NCBI GenBank assembly: GCA_023436385.1 | Contig: JAEZJH010000614.1 | Coordinates: 1-6,357 of the forward strand | DNA length: 6,357 bases | From: Pseudomonadota bacterium | GTDB lineage: Bacteria > Myxococcota > Myxococcia > Myxococcales > Vulgatibacteraceae | Direction: 5' to 3' | Part shown: one piece after another, positions 1 to 5,028 of the stretch | Layout: each line of letters opens with the position of its first letter | Position numbering within the stretch: position 1 is the first letter of the stretch | Notes under the pieces: generated by a model | What the model was told of the DNA's origin: nothing | Seen by the model: the letters and a program-made list of their open reading frames with translations, nothing else | Database searches by the model: none | Translations under genes and position numbers: made by a program

Positions 1-2
1 CG

Positions 3-1001
3 GGGCCCCGCGCGGGCGTGGTGGCGGGCAGCGGCGGCGACGACGCCGGCAAGAAGGAGAACGGCGCCGGCGGCACGGGTGGGGCGGGCGGAACCGGGGG
101 AACCGGCGGCGGCGGCGTGGTCTACGACCCGGCCGTCGACTGCGCGCCCCTCTGCGCCAAGATGGTCAACGAGTGCTTCCACCGGGGCTCCGAGCAGGAC
201 TGCATCGCCGCCTGCGCTGCCGCCACCACCTCGAAGAACGTCCTCCTGGCCTGCGGCACCTGTATCGCCGGGAACGCCTGTGACGCCCTCGGCGACGAGT
301 GCCTGGGGATCGGCCAGCCGTGCGCCACCGGCGGTCTCTTCGACCTCAGCCTCAAGGGCAGCGGCTTCAGCGCCCACGAGGACAAGACCGTGACCGCCCG
401 GCTGGTGGAGGGCAAGCGGACGGTCGCCGACGAGAACACCGGCGTGGTGGCGGTCGGCGCCTTCGGCATCCGGTTCACCGGCAAGATGAAGGAAGGCCGG
501 GCCTACCGGGTCGACTACTTCGTCGACACCGACGAGAACAACGCCTGCGATCCCACCGACGAGGTGGGCACCGAGGAGATCGGCTACGCGGTGGAGAACG
601 TCACCCGGACCGTGACCCCGGGGGCGGACGAGCCCGAGGGCTGCGACACCTGGACCGGCACCGGCGGCACCGGCGGCGGCGGGCCGGCGCTCGACGAGGC
701 GGTCTGCCAGGCGCTCTCGGAGTGCTGCGAGTCGCCGGACGAGCGGATGGAGCCGTACCGGCCCGCCTGCCGGAACTACGCGGCCACCGACGACGCCACC
801 AAGTGCCAGGGTCCGCTCGACATGTACATCGCCAACGGCTACTGCGCGCCGTCGGTCGATTGCCAGAAGCTCAAGCTCTGCTGCGACTCGACCGACTTCG
901 CGGAGCTGACGGTGGGCTGCGAGATCGCCTCCACCTCGGCCAGCGAGGAGATCTGCACGGCGCTGCTCCAGGACTACGTCGACGCCGGCTACTGCGAGTG
1001 A
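3..1001 (+). CDS. Cysteine-rich, probably exported protein with two C-terminal six-Cys repeats (5' partial)
   Basis: I do not recognise a named family; function unknown. The frame is open to the left edge, so the true start and any signal peptide lie outside the window; GTG codons at 18 and 21 are the first visible possible starts. Numbering from GTG 18: a Gly/Thr linker (18-33), a cysteine cluster with ten Cys (42-102), a probably beta-rich domain without paired cysteines (about 107-205) carrying a DxDxNxxxDxxD motif at 170-181, a second Gly/Thr linker (213-222), then two tandem repeats of six Cys each (230-276 and 282-326). High, regularly spaced Cys content and Gly/Thr linkers are typical of exported or surface proteins of Myxococcota, where disulfides can form; this localisation is inferred. 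It ends at TGA 999-1001, followed by a hairpin. It is certainly coding, given its strong codon bias and internal repeats; its role is open. Confidence 0.85.
   Translation, partial: GPRAGVVAGSGGDDAGKKENGAGGTGGAGGTGGTGGGGVVYDPAVDCAPLCAKMVNECFHRGSEQDCIAACAAATTSKNVLLACGTCIAGNACDALGDECLGIGQPCATGGLFDLSLKGSGFSAHEDKTVTARLVEGKRTVADENTGVVAVGAFGIRFTGKMKEGRAYRVDYFVDTDENNACDPTDEVGTEEIGYAVENVTRTVTPGADEPEGCDTWTGTGGTGGGGPALDEAVCQALSECCESPDERMEPYRPACRNYAATDDATKCQGPLDMYIANGYCAPSVDCQKLKLCCDSTDFAELTVGCEIASTSASEEICTALLQDYVDAGYCE
69..116 (+). repeat. Low-complexity Gly/Thr linker repeat
   Basis: These bases encode a run made only of Gly, Thr and Ala (pattern GGT/GGA) just after the visible N-terminus. Such linkers usually separate the membrane anchor or signal region from folded domains. 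A shorter copy lies at 654-683 in the same gene. The repeated GGC/ACC units make it a possible slippage site. Confidence 0.8.
654..683 (+). repeat. Second low-complexity Gly/Thr linker
   Basis: These bases encode a ten-residue Gly/Thr stretch that joins the middle beta-rich domain to the C-terminal pair of six-Cys repeats. It has the same composition as the linker at 69-116 and marks a domain boundary. Confidence 0.75.
705..845 (+). repeat. Six-Cys repeat, copy 1 (protein level)
   Basis: It encodes residues 230-276 (numbered from GTG 18) with cysteines at 230, 236, 237, 251, 263 and 276: C-x5-CC-x13-C-x11-C-x12-C, ending in NGYC. The Cys spacing matches copy 2 except for a two-residue difference in one loop. 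Six cysteines would allow three disulfides, which is inference. Confidence 0.85.
861..995 (+). repeat. Six-Cys repeat, copy 2 (protein level)
   Basis: It encodes residues 282-326 with cysteines at 282, 288, 289, 301, 313 and 326: C-x5-CC-x11-C-x11-C-x12-C, ending in AGYC. Shared non-Cys positions with copy 1 include CQ.L at the start, an acidic residue and Ser after the CC pair, and a Tyr five residues before the terminal GYC. Copies are five residues apart, so this is a tandem duplication of a small domain. Confidence 0.85.
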
Positions 1002-1005
1002 CAGG

Positions 1006-1028
1006 GCGGGGCGGCCCGGCCGCCCCGC
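1006..1028 (+). terminator. GC-rich hairpin just after the Cys-rich gene, possible terminator
   Basis: A perfect inverted repeat, GCGGGGCGGCC / GGCCGCCCCGC, surrounds a single central base and starts five bases after the stop codon. In RNA it would fold with about nine paired bases and a small loop. Only two T follow, so it is not a classical intrinsic terminator. Its position makes a 3'-end hairpin the best reading. Confidence 0.5.
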
Positions 1029-1053
1029 TTCGCCCCGGAACGCCGGGGCCCGG

Positions 1054-1088
1054 GTCCCCTCGATCCCCGTTTTCGCGGGCGAGGGGAC
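1054..1088. other. Second hairpin upstream of the MFS gene
   Basis: GTCCCCTCG (1054-1062) pairs perfectly with CGAGGGGAC (1080-1088). Inside, CCCG (1066-1069) can pair with CGGG (1076-1079), leaving a T-rich loop and a three-base bulge on one side. No T tract follows on either strand. It could be a processing or anti-readthrough hairpin, or a protein-binding palindrome ahead of the transporter gene. Confidence 0.5.
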
Positions 1089-1157
1089 CTCGTGTATCGT
1101 CGCCCGGTCTCCTTCGAGGTCCGGCCCTGGGCCGGGCTCCGATCCCCCATTCTCCCT

Positions 1158-1162
1158 GGAGG
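1158..1162 (+). promoter_or_regulatory. Ribosome binding site of the MFS gene
   Basis: GGAGG lies 11 bases before the ATG at 1174. The spacing is slightly long, but no other in-frame start nearby has a better site. Confidence 0.7.
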
Positions 1163-1173
1163 ACCGTCCCCCC

Positions 1174-2541
1174 ATGGCCACCGCCACCACCGCCGACGCC
1201 GGCGGGCTCTCCGGGTTCTTCCGGAACCTGAAGGACAGTGTCGTCGCGCTGAAGGGCTCGCCCCGCTCGCTCTGGATCATCTACCTCGTCAAATTCCTCG
1301 AGAGCGTCGCCTACTTCTCCGTCTACAACCTCCTCATCCTCTATCTCTCCGACGACCTCGGCTTCTCGGACATCGACGCGGGCTGGCACGCGGGCGCCTG
1401 GCTCACGGTGATCTCCCTGGTGATGTTCTTCTCCGGGTTCGTCGCCGACTCCCTGGGGATCCGGCGGGCGATGCTCCTCAGCATCCTCTCCTGTCTCGCC
1501 GGCCGCCTCATCATCGCCGTCACCACCGACAAGTGGATGGCGATGGTGGGGCTCTACGTGATGACCTGGGGCGTGGCCTCGATCATCCCGACGATGACCG
1601 CGGCGGTGCGGCGCTTCACCACCAAGGAGACGGTCTCCTTCGGCTTCAGTCTCTTCTACGTGGTGATGAACGTGGGCGGCCTGGTGGCGCCGCTCCTGGT
1701 CGGCTCCTTCCGCCGGCTGATCACGCAGCCGGTGGACTTCCTGGGCCACACCTTCACCTCGAGCCAGGCGGTCTTCTCGATCGGGTTCTTGGCCACCGGC
1801 CTGGCGCTGCTCCTGGTCTGGTTCTGTATCCCCAACGAGGCGCCGGCCCGGGACGCCGCGGGCACGGTGGTGAAGCCGAAGGGGCCGCTGGCGATCTTCG
1901 CCGAGGTGGCCACGGAGAAGACCTTCTGGCGCTTCCTCCTCTTCGTGACCCTGCTGGTGCTGGTGAAGCTGATCTTCCAGCACGCCCACCTCACCTGGCC
2001 GAAGTACTCGCTCCGGGAGTTCGGCCAGGACTTCGACTTCGCCTTCTATTGGTCGATCAACCCGTTCATGATCATCTTCCTCACCCCGATCGTGACGGCG
2101 CTGACGCAGAAATGGACGGCGTTCCGGGCGATCGTCATCGGCGCCTTCATCACCGGCTTCGCGGTGTTGTTCATGGGCGTCTCCACCACCATCGCCGCCA
2201 GCGTCGCCTTCATCGTGGTGCTCTCGATCGGCGAGGCGATGTGGTCGCCGCGGCTCTACGAGTACACGGCGACGATCGCCCCCAAGGGCCGGGAGGCGAG
2301 CTACATGGGCCTCTCGCAGATCCCGCTCTTCTTCGCCAAGCCCACGGTGGGCTTCCTCTCCGGTCTCCTCCTCGCGGAGTACTGCCCGCCGGAGGGCGAG
2401 CGCGACAGCCAGACGATGTGGCTGATCGTGGGGGCGATGACCCTGGCCGGCCCGCTGCTGATCCTGCTGTTCCGCCGGGTGATCGAGGGCAAGAAGGAGC
2501 CGGAGGCGAACGCCGGGCCGCTGGCGGGCGCCGGGGCCTAA
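1174..2541 (+). CDS. MFS transporter, POT/PTR-like
   Basis: This 455-residue inner-membrane protein has about twelve hydrophobic segments (roughly 32-58, 72-92, 98-117, 122-142, 155-178, 198-219, 252-270, 290-310, 317-337, 339-356, 382-402, 414-434) with a longer loop after helix 6, as in the major facilitator superfamily. MFS motif A is visible as GFVADSLGIRR at 88-98. The segment around 350-380 (GE..WSP ... IAPKG ... MGL) and the NP-x-x-x-I-x-L-x-P stretch in helix 8 (296-305) resemble proton-coupled oligopeptide transporters. The usual ExxERF signature of helix 1 is reduced to one Glu (43). Transport by proton symport is therefore likely, but the substrate is not readable. Start ATG 1174 has GGAGG upstream. 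The stop overlaps the stop of the opposing gene. A different MFS subfamily is possible. Confidence 0.93.
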   Translation: MATATTADAGGLSGFFRNLKDSVVALKGSPRSLWIIYLVKFLESVAYFSVYNLLILYLSDDLGFSDIDAGWHAGAWLTVISLVMFFSGFVADSLGIRRAMLLSILSCLAGRLIIAVTTDKWMAMVGLYVMTWGVASIIPTMTAAVRRFTTKETVSFGFSLFYVVMNVGGLVAPLLVGSFRRLITQPVDFLGHTFTSSQAVFSIGFLATGLALLLVWFCIPNEAPARDAAGTVVKPKGPLAIFAEVATEKTFWRFLLFVTLLVLVKLIFQHAHLTWPKYSLREFGQDFDFAFYWSINPFMIIFLTPIVTALTQKWTAFRAIVIGAFITGFAVLFMGVSTTIAASVAFIVVLSIGEAMWSPRLYEYTATIAPKGREASYMGLSQIPLFFAKPTVGFLSGLLLAEYCPPEGERDSQTMWLIVGAMTLAGPLLILLFRRVIEGKKEPEANAGPLAGAGA

Positions 2542-3359
2542 CCGAGCGCCAGCGCCAGCAAGAGGAGCGCCGCGAAGGCCGTGGTCCAGCCGGTCTCGGA
2601 GAGACCGACGGCCATGGCCTTTCGCGTCTTCCCGGAGCGGACGCCGGCCACGACCTTCCACAGGGCCGGCAGGTAGGCGACCGCCGCGAGCCAGGGGACC
2701 AGCCCGGCGGCCGCCAGGGCGAGGGCGGCGAGCGGACCGGCGGCGGCGAGGCCGAGGCTCCAGGCGGTCAGGGGGCGGCGGAGGTCGCCGGGCCGGACGG
2801 TGAGGCGGACGAAGGGGACGGTGGCGGCGAGGTGCAGGCCCACCAGCGGCCAGAGCGCCAGGGCCGACGCCAGCGGCAGGTCCCGGGCCAGGGCCACCAC
2901 GGTGGCGGCACCGCTGAAGCCGAAGAAGCCGCCGGTCTCCCAGACCAGGGCCCGATGGCGCTTCGCCCGTCGGGCCGCGGCCTGTCCGGCGAGGACGGCC
3001 GCCGCGCCGGCGGCCACCACCGCCTCGAAGGGCCCGGGCAGGCCGGAGAAGGCGAGGCCGATGGCTCCGGCGAGGAAGAAGAGGGCCAGCCAGATCCACG
3101 AGCGACGGGGGGGCAGCCCCGTGGCCAGGTTCTCCACCGGGGCCTTGGCCACGAAGAACGCCAGCATCGCCAGGGCGGCCGGCACGGACCGGAGCGTCGG
3201 CCAGCCCCAGGCGAAGAGGCCGATCACGCAGGCGGCGGAGACGCCGATCCAGGCGCCGTGCTCCTTGGGCAGCGGCGGCCTCCACGGCGCGCGGCGGGAC
3301 CGGCCCGGAGCGGCGGGCGGGGCGGCGGGGCGAGGTGGGGCGTTTACGGGCACGGTCAC
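2538..3359 (-). CDS. YwiC-like integral membrane protein
   Basis: This 273-residue membrane protein has about eight to nine hydrophobic segments (approximately 36-53, 58-74, 87-107, 110-127, 143-160, 163-180, 201-220, 221-238, 252-273). The sequence PKEHGAW at 31-37, just before the first helix, is the signature of the YwiC-like family, named after a Bacillus subtilis protein; the family has no established biochemical function. The conserved C-terminal part GKTRKAMAVGLSETGW (243-258) precedes the last helix. The first 30 residues are Pro/Ala/Arg-rich and probably cytoplasmic. Start GTG 3359 is chosen because GAGGAG lies seven bases upstream. It converges on the MFS gene and diverges from tnaA, so it forms its own transcription unit. 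Family assignment rests on the motif plus topology; function cannot be inferred. Confidence 0.88.
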   Translation of the reverse strand: MTVPVNAPPRPAAPPAAPGRSRRAPWRPPLPKEHGAWIGVSAACVIGLFAWGWPTLRSVPAALAMLAFFVAKAPVENLATGLPPRRSWIWLALFFLAGAIGLAFSGLPGPFEAVVAAGAAAVLAGQAAARRAKRHRALVWETGGFFGFSGAATVVALARDLPLASALALWPLVGLHLAATVPFVRLTVRPGDLRRPLTAWSLGLAAAGPLAALALAAAGLVPWLAAVAYLPALWKVVAGVRSGKTRKAMAVGLSETGWTTAFAALLLLALALG

Positions 3360-3366
3360 GAAGATT

Positions 3367-3372
3367 CTCCTC
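3367..3372 (-). promoter_or_regulatory. Ribosome binding site deciding the GTG start of the YwiC-like gene
   Basis: Read on the minus strand, GAGGAG sits seven bases before GTG 3359, an ideal spacing. It fixes the non-ATG start. Confidence 0.8.
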
Positions 3373-3463
3373 TGCCGGTCGAAGGCCCCATCCTAACCCC
3401 GTGCCCGGGCGGAACACCCGCGCCGCGCTCGGCCCGGAGACCTCGCGGACGACCGGGCCCCCC

Positions 3464-3493
3464 TTGCCCCGGCAGCCCGACTCGGGCGATACA
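3464..3493 (+). promoter_or_regulatory. Candidate tnaA promoter (weak)
   Basis: TTGCCC (-35-like, 3464-3469) and GATACA (-10-like, 3488-3493) have an 18-base spacer and would leave a leader of about 90 bases before the TTG start. Each box matches the consensus only in about half its positions. The spacer contains a perfect 13-bp palindrome. Confidence 0.3.
3475..3487. promoter_or_regulatory. 13-bp palindrome in the candidate tnaA promoter, possible operator
   Basis: GCCCGA-C-TCGGGC is a perfect inverted repeat with six-base arms lying between the candidate -35 and -10 boxes. A repressor or activator dimer could bind there. Short GC palindromes are common by chance in such GC-rich DNA, so this is tentative. 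Confidence 0.3.
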
Positions 3494-3580
3494 TGGCGCC
3501 GTTTTCCGCCCGCGACCGGCGCGCGAAGCCGCGAGACTCCGCGCGGACCGCCTGTGGGCCAAGAACCAAGCCAACACCAC

Positions 3581-3584
3581 GGAG
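3581..3584 (+). promoter_or_regulatory. Ribosome binding site deciding the TTG start of tnaA
   Basis: GGAG lies six bases before TTG 3591. There is no ATG or GTG in frame between here and the first conserved tryptophanase residues, and the encoded N-terminus (MALPYPPFKNKVIEP) aligns directly with the start region of Escherichia coli TnaA (LPEPFRIRVIEP). Confidence 0.75.
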
Positions 3585-3590
3585 TCTCTC

Positions 3591-4952
3591 TTGGCCCTTC
3601 CCTATCCTCCCTTCAAGAACAAGGTCATCGAGCCGATCGCCGTCACCTCCCGCTCCGAGCGGCAGGAAGTGCTGGCCAAGGCCGCGTACAACATGTTCCG
3701 CATCCCCTCCGACAAGGTGGGGATCGACCTCCTGACCGACTCCGGCACCAACGCGATGAGCGCGGCGCAGTGGGGGCGGATGTTCGAGGGTGACGAGGCC
3801 TACGCCGGCGCGACCTCGTTCCGGCGCTTCCGCGAGACGGTCCGGACGATCACCGGGATGGAGTTCGTGCTGCCGGTGCACCAGGGCCGGGCCGCCGAGC
3901 GGATCGTCTTCGAGGCGCTGGTGAAGAAGGGCGACATCGTCCCCTCGAACACCGCCTTCGACACCACCCGCGGCAACCTCGAGCGGAACGGGGCGATCGC
4001 CCTCGACATCCCGCACGCCTCCGCTCGGGATCTCGACTCCGACGCGCCGTTCAAGGGCGACATCGATCTCGAGCGGCTGGAGAAGTGCCTGGTCGAGCAC
4101 AAGGGCCACGTGCCGATGGTGATCCTCACCATCACCAACAACGCCGGCGGCGGCCAGCCGATGCAGCCCGCCAACGCCCGGGCGGCCAAGGCGATCTGCG
4201 ACAAGCACGGCGTGCCGGTCTGGATCGACGCCGCCCGCTTCGCGGAGAACGCCGGCCTGGTGATCGAGCGGGATCCGGAGAGCAAGGGGAAGACGCCGCT
4301 CCAGGTGGCCCAGGAGATCTTCGCCCTCGCCGACGGCGTGATGATGTCCTCGAAGAAGGACGCCATCGCCAACATGGGCGGCTTCGCCGCCGTCCGGGAC
4401 GAGAAGCTCTTCGACCAGCTCTCCGGGATCTGCATCGCCACCGAGGGCTTCGTCAGCTACGGCGGCCTCAACGGCCGCGACCTCGAGGCGCTCGCCGTGG
4501 GCCTGATGGAGGCCCTCGAGCCCTCGTACCTCGACTACCGGATCGGCCAGACCCGCTACCTCCACAACCGGCTGAAGCAGCTGGGCGTCCCGGTGGTCTG
4601 CCCCTCCGGCGGCCACGCGGTGTTCGTCGACGCCGGCCGGATGCTGCCGCACCTTCCGGCGTCCCGGTTCCCCGGGCAGGCGCTCTGCTGCGAGCTGTAC
4701 CTCGAGGGCGGGATCCGGCCGGTGGAGATCGGCTCGCTGATGTTCGCCGGCGGCGAGAGCGTCCACGAGGGCGGCCGCGAGCTGGTGCGGTTGGCGATCC
4801 CGCGGCGCGTCTACGAGACCGCGCACCTCGACTACGTCGCCCAGGTCTGCGCCTCGATCATGAAGCGGGCGGGTGAGCTGCCCGGCTACGAGATCCTCGA
4901 GGGCTCGGGGCCGCTCCGCCACTTCGTGGCCAAGCTGCGGCCGGTGCGGTAA
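3591..4952 (+). CDS. tnaA: Tryptophanase (L-tryptophan indole-lyase)
   Basis: This 453-residue PLP enzyme cleaves L-tryptophan to indole, pyruvate and ammonium in the cytoplasm, usually as a homotetramer. It is collinear with E. coli TnaA (471 residues). By alignment from memory: Tyr71 in DEAYAG (E. coli Y74), HQGR at 97-100, FDTT at 123-126, Asn184, Asp213 and Arg216 in DAARFAEN (PLP-binding), Lys256 in SSKKD (the Schiff-base lysine, K270) and Arg400 (carboxylate-binding, R419). Ile380 (I396) and His444 (H463) are tryptophanase-type; tyrosine phenol-lyase has Arg and Phe there, so that alternative is unlikely. The loop between Ile380 and Arg400 is three residues shorter than in E. coli. Start TTG 3591 has GGAG six bases upstream. 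No tnaB-type permease follows; the gene ends at a strong terminator and is monocistronic. Confidence 0.97.
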   Translation: MALPYPPFKNKVIEPIAVTSRSERQEVLAKAAYNMFRIPSDKVGIDLLTDSGTNAMSAAQWGRMFEGDEAYAGATSFRRFRETVRTITGMEFVLPVHQGRAAERIVFEALVKKGDIVPSNTAFDTTRGNLERNGAIALDIPHASARDLDSDAPFKGDIDLERLEKCLVEHKGHVPMVILTITNNAGGGQPMQPANARAAKAICDKHGVPVWIDAARFAENAGLVIERDPESKGKTPLQVAQEIFALADGVMMSSKKDAIANMGGFAAVRDEKLFDQLSGICIATEGFVSYGGLNGRDLEALAVGLMEALEPSYLDYRIGQTRYLHNRLKQLGVPVVCPSGGHAVFVDAGRMLPHLPASRFPGQALCCELYLEGGIRPVEIGSLMFAGGESVHEGGRELVRLAIPRRVYETAHLDYVAQVCASIMKRAGELPGYEILEGSGPLRHFVAKLRPVR

Positions 4953-4976
4953 CGCCGTCTCGACCCGCAGGAACGG

Positions 4977-5011
4977 AAACGGGCGCCCGCCGAGGCGCCC
5001 GTTTCGTTTTT
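4977..5011 (+). terminator. Intrinsic terminator of tnaA
   Basis: AAACGGGCGCC (4977-4987) pairs perfectly with GGCGCCCGTTT (4994-5004) around a six-base loop and is followed by CG and five T. It lies 24 bases after the tnaA stop. The opposite strand lacks a good T tract (only three T come from the stem), so it is mainly a plus-strand terminator, but the stem also sits at the 3' end of the converging porin gene. Confidence 0.88.
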
Positions 5012-5028
5012 CGGGGCCGGGTGGCGGT

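Larger units (their letters stand above)
1002..1173. other. Intergenic region between Cys-rich gene and MFS gene
   Basis: No gene is visible in these 172 bases. They hold the 3'-end hairpin at 1006-1028, a second hairpin at 1054-1088 and the ribosome binding site of the transporter at 1158-1162. TATCGT at 1094-1099 is a four-of-six match to a sigma70 -10 box, but no convincing -35 box lies at the right distance, so I call no promoter. Confidence 0.6.
3360..3590. other. Divergent intergenic region between the YwiC-like gene and tnaA
   Basis: No gene is supported in these 231 bases. They must hold start signals for both divergent genes. On the plus strand, TTGCCC (3464-3469) and GATACA (3488-3493), 18 bases apart, form a weak sigma70-like pair. 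On the minus strand, TAGGAT (3390-3395) is a four-of-six -10 match, but with no good -35. I see no TnaC-like leader peptide (a short ORF with a Trp followed about 12 residues later by Pro) ahead of tnaA. Confidence 0.6.

Noticed and set aside
1094..1099. TATCGT as a -10 box for the MFS gene
   Set aside because: No -35-like hexamer is found 16-18 bases upstream; the match alone is too weak to call a promoter.
299..1231. 310-codon plus-strand frame overlapping the Cys-rich gene
   Set aside because: It is almost entirely Arg, Gly and Pro, an out-of-frame reading of the Cys-rich protein, which has regular internal repeats and explains the region.
871..3417. 848-codon open frame on the minus strand opposite the MFS gene
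   Set aside because: Its translation is rich in Arg, Gly, Glu, Asp and His with no domain, as expected for the complement of GC-rich coding DNA. The MFS and YwiC-like proteins explain the same DNA.
3538..3547. Perfect 10-bp palindrome TCCGCGCGGA upstream of tnaA
   Set aside because: It is made of alternating G and C in a GC-rich stretch, has no spaced partner and no promoter relation; chance is sufficient.
1092..3590. Open frame running into tnaA from upstream
   Set aside because: It lies out of frame across the MFS gene and antisense to the YwiC-like gene, is low in complexity, and has no homology; only the part from 3591 encodes a real protein.
3493..3735. Small ORF upstream of and overlapping tnaA, considered as a TnaC-like leader peptide
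   Set aside because: Its only Trp is encoded within the tnaA coding region, and its Ser/Pro/Arg composition is that of an out-of-frame reading. It shows neither the length nor the Trp/Pro spacing of TnaC.
3393..4922. 509-codon minus-strand frame opposite tnaA
   Set aside because: It is a shadow of tnaA with repetitive Val, Asp, His and Arg composition and no ribosome binding site or domain.
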